In this document: piece after piece, positions 34,206 to 44,589 of the stretch
Numbering within the stretch: the first letter of the stretch is position 1
Layout of the letters: every line of letters begins with the position of its first letter
DNA from: CAMREV01 sp051656125
GTDB lineage: Bacteria; Bacillota_I; Bacilli_A; Mycoplasmatales; Mycoplasmoidaceae
Assembly: GCA_051656125.1 (NCBI GenBank)
Contig: JBOGBH010000052.1
Span: 124,001-188,000, forward strand
Reading direction: 5' to 3'
DNA length: 64,000 bases
Translations under genes and position numbers: made by a program
The notes under the pieces: generated by a model
The model's input: only the letters and a program-made list of their open reading frames with translations
What the model was told of the DNA's origin: nothing
Database searches by the model: none

Positions 34206-35046
34206 TTAAAAGTTTTTCGCACTTCCTAAAGACACAACTCTAACTGTAATAAAGTTGTTCATAATTTTAAATTGATCTTTAAAAGTAACTATTAATATAG
34301 TGGCATAAATAGTTTGTCCAGGAGCAGATGGAAAAACAATTGCCCTACTAAAGGTTACTTCATCTATAACATCTTTCCCATCAAATCTATCTGGAGCAGA
34401 TATAAATTTTAGATTGTTTTTAATTATGTCAGAATGAGTCTTAGATAATTTACTACCAACATATCATTTTTCTGCAAGAGATTTCTGTTCCTCAAAATTT
34501 GCTTTAGATTTGCAACTACTTGTAGTTGCAAAGCTAATTATAAATTCATCATAATCTGTAAATTTAAAGTCACTAAAGCTTCGCTTAAATAATTAGCATC
34601 AATTAAAATGTCTTTTTCTGAAGTGTAACCTTTTTTAAGAATAACTTTTAATTTAGGAACAAAAATAGGATACTATCTGTAATTTTATTATTACTATTAA
34701 GAATTACACTTTCATTGTAATTAACACTATTAACTATATTACCATCTTCATCAGTAAAATTTAAAATATTTTTAATTGAGTTTATATAATCAGAAGGTAT
34801 TTAATTTTCATTTATCTATGATATTTTTTGAGCTTTTTTCGTTTTCTTAAAAACTAGTTGATCTCTTAAAAATTTAGTAACTATCTTAGAAGCAGTATTT
34901 AGTTAATCAGAATTTGGATCTAATATAATAGATTTACCTACATTTTTTTCATTAGATGTATAACAACTAACTATTGCCAAATCAATAACTAATGTTGAGC
35001 TAGCAATTATTTTTCCTAATATACTTAGTTTAATTTTTTTATTCAC
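34206..35046 (-). pseudogene. decayed two-module lipoprotein gene
   Basis: The start has changed from ATG to GTG, yet the signal peptide is readable (NKKIKLSILGK, LAIVSCYTS with the Cys kept). An in-frame TAA follows about 47 codons in, and the first module is broken by stops and frameshifts. The last module (DGKDVIDEVTFSR ... VVSLGSAKNF) still has an open frame for about 100 codons. No array-type terminator is visible below it. It is a pseudogene that may still serve as a sequence donor. Confidence 0.75.
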
Positions 35047-35434
35047 ACTTTTTTATTTTATACAAATAATTTATATATATTTATGCTTTTTTTATAAATT
35101 AACAACTAAAATAATCAATATCATTAACCTTATTAAGGTGCAAAATATCATTATTATAATATTTTTGTCTTCAAATTTTTTTGCTAGATTTAAATTTCTA
35201 GATTGCTTATGATTATACCGAAGTTATATTTAAATAAATAATTACTAATAAATAATCATTATGAAAAATATTTTTAATTTTAAAAATTAGCTTTAGATTG
35301 CATGACTTATTTTAGTTTAGTAGTATTGTTAATGGAGCTTTGGTCATTCAGCTTAATTAGCTTTTGTTAAAATATATATTTTAATTCTTAGTTAGATTTA
35401 AAAAAATAACATTTAGTAGGGTAACATTTAAGAA

Positions 35435-35483
35435 AAAGTCTAAAATTAAAGTTACTAATAAACTTAGATTTTTCTTTATTAAT
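35435..35483 (-). pseudogene. relic of a lipoprotein gene start
   Basis: TAAAATTAAAGTTACTAATA and the following bases match the reverse of the conserved first 15 codons (NKKIKLSLLGT). No frame continues. The rest of 35047-35637 holds no gene that I can see apart from the terminator of L9. Confidence 0.5.
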
Positions 35484-35591
35484 CTATAAAATTATTAATA
35501 TCGTAAAGTTATAGATATATTTTAAGTTTTTCATAAATAGGTGAAATTGATAATTCGGGATTTAAAATTGTAATTTTTATTAATAATATAT

Positions 35592-35617
35592 AAAAAAAGT
35601 GCATAAGCACTTTTTTT
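35592..35617 (-). terminator. palindromic terminator of L9
   Basis: Seven As, GTGCATAAGCAC, seven Ts; a one-base variant of the family core. Confidence 0.8.
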
Positions 35618-35637
35618 AGTCTTTAAAATAAAATAAG

Positions 35638-36507
35638 TTACTTTGCAATACCTATATCACCAATTTCAATAAAAAAATCTAACAAATTGTATTGGTGTAC
35701 AAAATTAACTCTCAATAAAGGTCCAACAATGTTTTGTCCTGGATCTGGTAATGATACTTCATTATGGTAAGTTATAGAAGTAATTAAAAGGTAACTCTCA
35801 ATTTTTACACCATTAAGAGTAAAACTTAATCTGTTGCTAATAGGCGCTAAATATTTAAGGTCAATTGATTTTCCAGGTGCTCAACTTTTTAAAAGTTCTT
35901 CTTGACCAGATCTATTTGTTTTTTTATCCATTTCGAATTTTAATATGGAAGTTGCTTCTTTTGTAGCATTTTCTAATCCAGTTGGATCTGAAACTAAATT
36001 AACTAAAGAATTCCCTAAAGAACCAGTTTGAATTATAATATCATCTTTTGAAGTATAGCCATCTATAAAATTAACTTTTATTTCTGGACCAGTAATTGTT
36101 TCATTAAAATCTGGCATTGTAACAATGCTATTAAAAGTTATATTTTCAATAACATCAATACCATCAATTGTTTCACCTTGATCATTATTAAATTTTAAAA
36201 TACTTATAATTGATTTTGAGTAATTATCAGCTAATGGTGAACCAATTTTTCATGAATGAGCAATTGATTTTTTGGCATCATAAGTTTTTACACCGTCCAT
36301 CTCTTGTTTTAATAATTTAGTAACTTCATTACTAGCATTAGTTAAACTAGAAGTATCTGCAGTTAATACAATATCTAAATCAACAGGTGGATCAACAGGT
36401 GGAGTTTCTTCTGTAGAGGAAGAACAACTCACAATTGGAAAAGTTAATGCTAATGCTGAGCTAGCAATTAAAGTTCCTAGCAAGCCTAATTTAATTTTTT
36501 TATTCAT
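35638..36507 (-). CDS. lipoprotein L9, two modules
   Basis: A 289-aa member paired with L3: same EETPPVDPPVD linker, same YDAKKSIAHSW segment, the same module order (SKDDIIIQTGSLG, then FFIEIGDIGIAK). The lipobox is FPIVSC. The ATG at 36507 is chosen over an upstream in-frame ATG because it starts the family MNKKIKL sequence and has AGGAAA before it. L3 and L9 are about 9 kb apart, so duplication has not only been between direct neighbours. Confidence 0.87.
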
Positions 36508-37040
36508 ATTCTCATTTCCTTTAATATTTTTTTTATTATAATACATAATTTTATAATTGTATATACTTATAATATATTTTTCAAAAATCTTATTTATATT
36601 TTTACAAACACCCATATATCAATTTTAATACTTAATTAATTTTATAAAGGCTAAAAAATAATATAATAAAAACAGATTAATAACAATAATGAATAATGCA
36701 TTTTCAATAAAATTAGTAATTTTAAAATTAAAACATTATTAACCAATTGTATATAGTCAGAAAATACATGACATATTTATTTTTATATATCAATATTCTT
36801 TAAATTGATTTTTTATAAAATACAATTAAATTCTTAAGATATTAGTAATAAATCATTCAAAAATTTTAATAATATTCATTTATAAAAAATGAATTAATAA
36901 CTGTTTTTCTTGTTAATTATATGCAAAACAAATTAAGCTTAAAAATTCAGTATCTATATTAAGAAGCAATATTTTATTTAATCATAATTTATATTTAATA
37001 TAATAGCTTTACCTAAATTGTTTTAACTGTATTTATAAAA

Positions 37041-37121
37041 ACTTATTTTTGGTAAAGTATCAACTAATATTGAGCTTTCAATTAATGTTATTAAATATAA
37101 TTAATTTAATTTTTTATTTTG
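37041..37121 (-). pseudogene. relic of a lipoprotein signal-peptide region
   Basis: On the minus strand the bases read as a damaged KKLN..LITLIESSILVDTLP, recognisably the array signal peptide, with stop codons. It lies in a 795-base gap between L9 and L10 that otherwise shows only AT-rich sequence and small inverted repeats. Confidence 0.5.
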
Positions 37122-37280
37122 TTTTTTTTGTAATTTAAAATATAAAATCAATATTATCAATTTTATAATTTACAAAATATGTTTAATTAATTTTAATTCC
37201 CAATTATTTAAGATAAAAAAATCAAGCTACTAATAACTTAATTTTTTTCTTTTATTATTAACTAAAATTAAAATGTATAA

Positions 37281-37309
37281 AAAAATAAAAAGTTTTAACT
37301 TTTTATTTT
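37281..37309 (-). terminator. terminator overlapping the end of L10
   Basis: AAAATAAAAAGTT pairs with AACTTTTTATTTT around the L10 stop codon. Confidence 0.55.
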
Positions 37310-37866
37310 GCTTCTGTTCCTAATAAACCTATATCTAAAATTTGTGTGTCGCTTTTTAAATATGGAGTTTTATAAACTATTTGAAAAGCTGGCCCTTTAA
37401 TTGTTTCACCTTTATTTGGTAAGTTTAAACCTTCAATAATAACAAGTTTTTCAATTACTTCTTTACCTGCAAATGGCATATCATAAGCATTTTCAAATTT
37501 TAACTGATTTACTATAAATTCAAAAATATCATCACCTTTTGAAAGCTCTTTATCTTTAACAAAATAATCTCTTACTTTTTCTTGCTCTGGTCTAGTTTTG
37601 AATGCTAAGTCCACTGTTAACATTGCATTGGTATTTGCAAGCGTTTCATATAGAACGCCAACAACCGGTTCAATAACATTTACATCAAATTCAGTAAATG
37701 GCGGAATTTCTTTATCAACTAAATCATTATTGATTGAGTAATCTTCATCAACTACAACATCACCTTCAGAAGAACTACCACTACAACTCATAATTGGTAA
37801 AGTTATTGTTAATGCCGAAGCTGTAATTAAAGTTCCTAATAATCCAAGTTTAATTTTTTTATTCAT
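37303..37866 (-). CDS. lipoprotein L10, one module
   Basis: A 187-aa member with the family signal peptide (LPIMSC, Cys28) and an acidic Ser/Gly/Glu/Asp region. One divergent module ends with FAGKEVIEKLVIIEGLNLP ... LDIGLLGTEAK. It contains no Trp codon, unlike most members. The linker (RPEQEKVRDYF) differs from its neighbours, making it the most distant intact paralogue with L1. Function unknown. Confidence 0.85.
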   Translation of the reverse strand: MNKKIKLGLLGTLITASALTITLPIMSCSGSSSEGDVVVDEDYSINNDLVDKEIPPFTEFDVNVIEPVVGVLYETLANTNAMLTVDLAFKTRPEQEKVRDYFVKDKELSKGDDIFEFIVNQLKFENAYDMPFAGKEVIEKLVIIEGLNLPNKGETIKGPAFQIVYKTPYLKSDTQILDIGLLGTEAK

Positions 37867-37952
37867 AATTTTTCCTTTGTATTTTTATTTTAGCATTAAT
37901 AAATAACAAAAATTAAGTAATTTTAATTTATTAATGCTAAAAAATTAAATAT

Positions 37953-37976
37953 AAAAAAAGTGCAAATGCACTTTTT
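37953..37976 (-). terminator. palindromic terminator of L11
   Basis: Seven As, GTGCAAATGCAC, five Ts; a one-base variant of the family core. Confidence 0.75.
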
Positions 37977-38020
37977 AATCGATTTAGAAATTATTAATTT
38001 ATATATTTTAAAAGAATAAA

Positions 38021-38533
38021 TTATAAAATATATTGGCTAAAATTAGTAGTTTTAAGATGAGCGTCACCCAAATAATCAACTTTAATTATATTATCTACTG
38101 AAGTTCATCCATCATTAAATGTTACTATTAATTCAGGCCCAAAAATTTTTTCACCAGCTTTAATTTCAATTATAGTATTAAAAGTTACACTTTTAATAAC
38201 ATCATTTCCTAAATATGGTTTATTATTAGAATCTGTGAAATTTAAATTGTCCTTAATTAATTTTAATTGATCATCTTTTAAGATTACACCAATTTCTCAT
38301 GTTTTTGCAAGAGCTTCTTGAGCACCAAAATTATCTAGTGCTTGCATTTCACCTTTAAGCACTTCTGTAATAATAGTTTCTGTTTCTTTTAAAACAGATG
38401 GTTTAACTTTTAATGAAACGTCACTTGTAGTTTCTTCTGAAGAAGCAGAGCAACTAACAATTGGTAATGTAATAGCTAAAGCTGACCCAGCTATTAAAGT
38501 TCCTAGTAAACTTAATTTAATTTTTTTATTCAT
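38021..38533 (-). CDS. lipoprotein L11, one module
   Basis: A 170-aa member with the standard signal peptide and LPIVSC (Cys28). The linker ends NFGAQEALAKTW (Trp by UGA), then one module: GNDVIKSVTFNTIIEI, GPELIV, and a DYLGDAH end. Its DNA signal-peptide region is very close to those of L1, L8 and L12. The decayed gene at 38740-39145 looks like its former neighbour copy. Function unknown. Confidence 0.86.
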
Positions 38534-38739
38534 ATTTGTTCCTTATATACAAGTTCTATATAATTAAATTATATATTTTTTTTAAATAATCTCTTTATTT
38601 TTAATAATTAACTTCTGATTAAATATTTTAAATAAAAAATTTAAAATTATTTAAATGGATTTTTAGCAACAGTTTTGTTGTTGATAAAGAAATAATTTTA
38701 ATTGTAAAATTAATTTATTTTTTATATCCTTAATTAAGT

Positions 38740-39145
38740 TAAATTATTAATTCAGGACTAGTAATTTCTTGGTAGCAGATTGAGGAAATGTTATTCTTTT
38801 GTAATTTTTAAACTTTAATAGTAGTAAAACTTTATGTACTGTTTAAATTTCAATAAGTTCTAGATAATTCATAATTATTTTTATTTAATTAATTCTTAAT
38901 AAATCTCATCTTTTTTTTCATAATTTAGCAAGCGTCTTTTGAGTTTCATAATTATCTTCTCCTTGCTTTTTTTATTCTAGATATGTATTTATAGAAGTTT
39001 TATTAGCTACTAATTTTCATTAGTTAAAACAAAAACAACATACACTGTTTATTCACTATAACTAGAACAACTAACCATTGGTAAGTCAATATCTAAAGCT
39101 GAACCAACAATTAAAGTCTCTAATAAACTTAATTTAATTAATTTT
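38740..39145 (-). pseudogene. heavily decayed lipoprotein gene related to L11
   Basis: The signal peptide is readable on the minus strand (KLSLLETLIVGSALDIDLPMVSCSS) but the frame stops a few codons later, and the start codon is lost. Further down, the CAAGCGTCTTTTGAG segment matches the linker of L11 and ATTCAGGACTAGT matches its GPEL codons. It fills most of the 687-base gap between L11 and L12. Confidence 0.65.
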
Positions 39146-39166
39146 AATTTATATTTTTTGGAAAAT

Positions 39167-39191
39167 AAAAAAAGTGCATATGCACTTTTTT
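39167..39191 (-). terminator. palindromic terminator of L12
   Basis: Seven As, GTGCATATGCAC, six Ts, 30 nt below the L12 stop. Confidence 0.82.
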
Positions 39192-39220
39192 CTCAAATAA
39201 AATTTTTTAAACTAAAAAAA

Positions 39221-39748
39221 TTATTTTGTAAATGTAGGAGCTGGAGCTTTATCTTTTGAAGTACCTAAAGGTCCAACTTGAATTTCAATCTTTTTTTCAC
39301 CTTTTACAGTATATCCATCTTTAAGGTGAATATGTATTTTAGGAGAAGTAATATTTTCACCTGGAGTTTCAGGTACAACAGTTATACTTTCATAAGTTGC
39401 TTTTAAAACAGCTGTTTTGCCATCAACTTCTTTACCATCAACATCAGTAAATTTTAAGGCATTTTGAATTAACTCTAATTGGCCTTCTCCTTTTACTTCC
39501 CCACCAACTGGTCACTTATCAGCAAATTCTTTTTGCTCTTCTCAAGTTGTACTAGTTACTTGCATTTTATCATGTAAATCTTTAGTAATAGCATCTGTAG
39601 CAGCAGTTAAAACAGTTTCTGTAACAGTTAATTCAACAACTTTAACTTCTTCAGTAGAACCAGAACAGCTAACCATTGGTAAAGTAATAGCTAAAGCCGA
39701 ACCAGCAATTAAAGTTCCTAATAAACTTAATTTGATTTTTTTATTCAT
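39221..39748 (-). CDS. lipoprotein L12, one module
   Basis: A 175-aa member at the 5' end of the array. The signal peptide carries LPMVSC with Cys28. One module ends in VKGEKKIEIQVGPLG, followed by a short Pro/Ala tail (KAPAPTFTK) not seen elsewhere. Its codon choice at the start is nearly the same as in L1, L8 and L11. A long AT-rich gap with no visible gene separates it from the hydrolase gene (39749-39967). Function unknown. Confidence 0.86.
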
Positions 39749-39967
39749 ATTTTTTCCTTATTAATATAATATATATATATTATATATTAGCAACATTACT
39801 AATATACTATTTAATTATACCAAATAATTTATATATATTAAACATTATTTAGTAATTATTTATTTTTAAAATAAAACATTTAAAAATATTTTTAATTTTG
39901 AATCTAATAATTTTATTGTGTATTTGCTTTTTAAGATAAAAATAAAAGATTAATGAAGTAATTTAAT

Positions 39968-40810
39968 TTATTTACTTTCAATAAATTTAATTATTGTTTT
40001 ATAGTAAAGCTCTTCATTTTCAGCAAATAGTCCATGGCCAACATTATCCATTTTAACAACAGTTAGGTTTTTTATTCTATGCTTTAAGTGAATGGCAGAA
40101 TTATTAGCATCAACTAATTTATCTTTTGTTCCAACTATTAATAAAGCAGGAATATCAATAGAAGCATAAGCTTTTTCAATTTCTAAAAATAAAGATGGCT
40201 TCATTAATTCTCATTGAATATCCTTAATATATTGATTATTACTATTAATAAAATATCAATACTTTCTAGTAAAGTCATATTTTGCATCTAATTTAGGAAC
40301 AATAATTTCTGGTTCATTAAAAGCAATTTTATGTAATTCCATTAATCCTTTATAGCTTTTTGGAAAAAAAGCATTAACCTTAGTAATAATTTTAGGGATT
40401 GAAGTAATATTCAAAGGAGATACTAGAATAATTTTACTTATTCTATTATCATCTTTAATTTTTTTATATACCATTGCAGCTAAACTAGCTCCTAGTGAGT
40501 GCCCCATTAAAATAACATTAGTTAATTCATTTTCTTCAAGAAACTTAACTATTAATTTAATATGTAAATTTATTTTTAAATCTTTTTTAGTAAATTTCTT
40601 TTTTTCTTCTCAAGAACCAGGCAAATTAAAAGTATAGTAGTTATATTTTCTATTTCTTTCTTCAAAAAGAAAATTTGAATATCTATTTGCAGCATAACCA
40701 TGAATAAAAACTATATTAGGAACATCTGCACTTTTATTTTTTTCAAAATAAAATTTTTCTAAGAGAGAGGTATTAACCGACTCAATTTCCTTAGTATTTT
40801 TTTTTGACAT
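39968..40810 (-). CDS. alpha/beta hydrolase
   Basis: A 280-aa serine hydrolase. FIHGYAANRYS gives the oxyanion-hole region, GHSLGAS (around residue 104) is the nucleophile elbow with the catalytic Ser, LIVGTKDKLVD carries the acid, and GHGLF the catalytic His. No signal peptide or membrane segment is visible, so it should be cytosolic. The substrate is unknown; esterase or lysophospholipase is usual for such mycoplasma enzymes. UGA is Trp in four places. It is divergent from the ABC exporter operon. Confidence 0.85.
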
Positions 40811-40946
40811 ATGAGTCCTTAAAATATATTATATATATAATTAATTTTACATTTTATTTGTAAATATATTAATTAAATTTAAATTAATAAATATATTATA
40901 ATATTATTTGTTTTAAATATTAACTTTAAAAAACAGAAGGGAATTT
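40811..40946. promoter_or_regulatory. divergent promoter region
   Basis: A 136-base, almost pure A/T gap between two outward-facing genes, with several TATAAT/TATATT boxes on both strands (for example near 40895-40905). Individual start points cannot be chosen by eye. Confidence 0.4.
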
Positions 40947-42737
40947 ATGTATCATATATTAAAAAGATTGCCTCGAAAAGACAAATTCTTATTATTCTTG
41001 ACTGTTATTGTAATGACTATTTCTGTTATGGCAGATTTAATGCAACCATTATTCTTCGGAAAGATATCTCAAATATTGTCAACATCAACTGATATTAATC
41101 AAATTTGATCAAGCTCAGTTGATGGAATTTTATTTTCAGGTTGAATTGGAATGATGGCAGGTGCTGCAGTTGTTGGTATAATATTTAATATTATTGCTGT
41201 CTATATCACAACTGATGTATCAGTAAGAACAGCATTCACAATTAGAAATGACATGTTTAACAAAGTTCAGCACCTTTCATCACAAGATGTAGATAAGATT
41301 TCTACATCATCATTTATAACAAGAATTACATTAGATGTATTTCATGTTAATGAATTAATGGTATTATTATTTACTTTATTGGTAAAAGCACCAATTTATT
41401 TTTTAGGAGGGTTAGTTCTTTCGGTTGTATCTGTTTCACAGCTATCACAACCTGAATTAAGTAATTTATCTTATATTTACCTTATATTCTTATTATTAAC
41501 TTTTTTTACAGGATTAATTTTATATAAGGCATTCCCTACTTTTGAAAAAATTAAAAAAAACTATGATAACAATAACTCAATTATGAGTGAGAACTTAATT
41601 GGTTCAAGAGTTGTTAGAGCTTTTAATTTAGAAGAAAATCAAATTGCAAGATATGATAGTAAAAATATTGTTTTAAAAAGAAACTTAATTAAAGGTGATT
41701 CATTAACTACAATATTTTTGCCATTATTCACAATAATAATGAATCTTTCAATTGTATTTATTATTACTTATTCAGGATTTGTGTCTATTGATATTCCTGC
41801 AGAAAGAAGACCTGAAGTTGTTGGTCTAGTTACTTCATTAATTCAATATTTAAATATACTACTAGTTGGTTTCTTTCTTGCTTCATTTGTTTTAGCTACT
41901 TTTGCATTTACAAAAGTTTCAGGAAAAAGAATTAATGAAGTTTATGCATTAGAAAACTCAATTGTAGAATCTAAAAATCCAGTAGCAATTAATAAAACTA
42001 ATATTAGCTTTAAAAATGTTTCTTTCAAATACTTTAAAGAAAGTAATGATTGAGCTATTAAAGATATGTCATTCGATATTAAAGAAGGACAAACAATAGG
42101 GATTATTGGAAAAACAGGTTCTGGAAAATCAACAATCGTTAATTTATTAACAAGACTTTATGATGTAACAGAAGGTCAAATTACAATTGGAGATCACGAT
42201 ATTCGAGAAGTCAAAATCGATGATTTAAGAGAAAATATTTCTGTTTCATTACAAGAAAAGATCTTATTTTCAGGAACTGTTGAAGAAAACATTAAAGTAG
42301 GTAAAACAGATGCTTCTGACGAAGAGGTTTTAAAAGCATCTAAAATAGCTGAAGCTTATGAATTTATTAATGAAAAAGAAGGAAAATTCAAATATAGAAT
42401 TGAAGAAAGAGGAAAAAACTTATCAGGTGGTCAAAAACAAAGAGTTTCTATAGCTAGATCTGTTGTTGGTGATCCTAAAGTATTAATTTTTGATGATTCA
42501 ACAAGTGCGCTTGATAACATTACTGAAAGAAAGTTGCTAAATAACTTAAAAGCAGAACTAAAGGATAGTACATTAATAATTATTGCTCAAAGAATTAATT
42601 CAGTTAAAGAGGCAGATAAAATCCTAATTATTAATGATGGTAAATTAATTGGTGAAGGTACACACTCTTATTTAATTAAAAACAATAAAGAATATAAAGA
42701 AATTTATGATTCGCAAGATACATCAAAGGATAAATAA
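40947..42737 (+). CDS. ABC exporter subunit with degenerate ATPase site (half 1)
   Basis: A 596-aa fused membrane-ATPase protein. The first 330 residues hold six membrane segments; the ATPase has GKTGSGKST (near 387), LSGGQKQR (near 492), Walker B LIFDDSTSALD, where Asp replaces the catalytic Glu, and IAQRI, where Gln replaces the switch His. Both changes mark the inactive site of heterodimeric exporters. GGGAATTT lies before the ATG. The stop overlaps the next ATG by one base (TAATG). Substrate unknown; multidrug or lipid export is typical. Confidence 0.92.
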
Positions 42738-44518
42738 TGAAATCAAATAATTCAAAAAAGAATTTTAACACTATTTTAGTTTATGGTTCTAAATATAAAT
42801 TAAGATTTATATTAATAATAATTTTATCTATTTTTTCAATAGCTTCAAATGTTCTATCGACATTCATGGTAGGTTTTGGGTTAGAGGAATTAATTAATAA
42901 TGTAAATAATAGCACTAATATAATTACTGAAATTACTATCTTTTCTACATTGCTAGCTTTATTTTATGCAATTTATTCAGGATTCAGATATTTAAGTAAT
43001 TTGCTAATGATTAGGCTAACACATAACTTAGGTTTTACTATTAGAAAAGATTTATTCTTTAAAATTCAAAAATTGCCATTCTCATACTTAGATGTTCAAT
43101 CAACTGGTGATGTAATGAGTAGATTAACAAGTGACGTTGAAGTTTTTACAACGACTTTATCTCAACAAGGTGTTGAATTTATATCTGGTGTTATTACAGT
43201 TTTAGGAATGCTAATTGGAATGTTTATTCTTTCTCCAATCTTAACAGTGATCTTGCTTGTAACAATGCCAATAATGTTCTTTGTAATTGTTTTTATTTTA
43301 AAAAAGGCTCAACCATATTTCATGAAAAGACAAAAATACACAGGAGTATTAAACGGTTTTGCAGAAGAATATATTTCATCTCAAAAAGTGGTTAACTTAT
43401 TCTCATACCAAAAAGAAGCATTTAATAAATTTAAAGATATTAATAAAGATTTGTCACTTGCAGTTGGAAAATCAAGATTGATATCAGGAGTTATTTTTCC
43501 TTACAACAATTTTGTAAATAACTTTATGTTAATGTTTATTACATTAATTGCAGTTGTCTTTATTTCAAATGGTATAGCAATTGGTGGAGCAACTAGTTTA
43601 GAAGGTATTGGTTTAATATTTCCATTTATTTTATTACAAAGACAATTCTCAATGCCAATTACAAACTTCTTTTCAATGATTAATCAGTTTCAATTAGCAT
43701 TTGCTGGAGCAAATAGATTCTTTGAAATTTTAAATGAAAAAGAAGAACCACAACAACAATCAACAAATCAAATTAAAGTAACAAATGCTCTTGTTGAATT
43801 TAAAAATATTAATTTCTCTTATGTTGAAGGAATTCCAATAATTAATGATTTATCATTTAAAGCAATTCCTGGTGGAATTAATGCTATTGTTGGTGCAACA
43901 GGTTCTGGTAAAACAACCTTAATTAGTTTATTAACAAGATTTTATGAAATTAATTCAGGAAGCATCGAGATTGATGGCCAAGATATTGCCAAATTCTGTA
44001 AACATAATATTAGAGAAAATATTACAATTGTTTTACAAGATACATTCTTATTCTCAGAGTCAATTAGAGAAAATATTTCTTATGGAAATATGAAGGCAAC
44101 TGATCAAGAAATAATAGAAGCAGCTAAATCAGCAAATGCATGACATTTTATTGAACAACTACCAAATGGTTTAGATACAATTTTATATCCAGATAATTCA
44201 ATAATTTCTGAAGGTGAAAAGCAATTAATTGCTATTGCAAGAGCCTTCTTATCAAAAGCCAGAATAATCATATTAGATGAAGCAACTTCTTATGTTGATA
44301 CTAAAACTGAAAAAGAAATTCAAGAAGCTATGGCTAAACTAATGAAAGGTAGAACTTCATTTGTAATTGCTCATAGATTATCTACAATCAAAAAAGCAGA
44401 TCAAATCATCGTTCTTCAAAAAGGGGAACTTAAAGAAAAAGGAACTCATAATCAGTTGCTATCTAAAAAAGGTCTTTACTATAACATGATTCAATCTGGA
44501 ATGTCAGATGATAACTAA
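42737..44518 (+). CDS. ABC exporter subunit with competent ATPase site (half 2)
   Basis: A 593-aa partner of the upstream protein. Six membrane segments, then Walker A GATGSGKTT (near 387), Walker B IIILDEATS with the catalytic Glu, and IAHRLST with the switch His. Its signature is ISEGEKQ rather than LSGGQ. In such pairs the altered signature faces the altered Walker site of the other half, which is what the two sequences show. One UGA falls in SANAWHFIEQLP. A terminator follows. Confidence 0.93.
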
Positions 44519-44532
44519 TTAAAAATTTATTT

Positions 44533-44560
44533 AAAAAACCATAATTAATTATGGTTTTTT
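44533..44560 (+). terminator. terminator of the ABC exporter operon
   Basis: AAAAAACCATAATT and AATTATGGTTTTTT form a perfect palindrome with a T run. Confidence 0.85.
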
Positions 44561-44564
44561 TATT

Positions 44565-44570
44565 TATAAT
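44565..44570 (+). promoter_or_regulatory. -10 element of tkt
   Basis: TATAAT directly after the preceding terminator, 20 bases before the tkt ATG; the leader would be about 13 bases. Confidence 0.5.
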
Positions 44571-44589
44571 GATTTTAAAGGAAAAAATT

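Noticed and set aside
25449..39191. Recurring GTGCATATGCAC palindromes as a possible CRISPR array
   Set aside because: The copies are hundreds to thousands of bases apart, each sits just below a gene, and they are flanked by A/T runs; they are terminators.
25379..40810. Insertion sequence or phage-borne recombinase driving the lipoprotein array
   Set aside because: No transposase, integrase or invertase frame, and no terminal inverted repeats with target duplication, were seen in the window.
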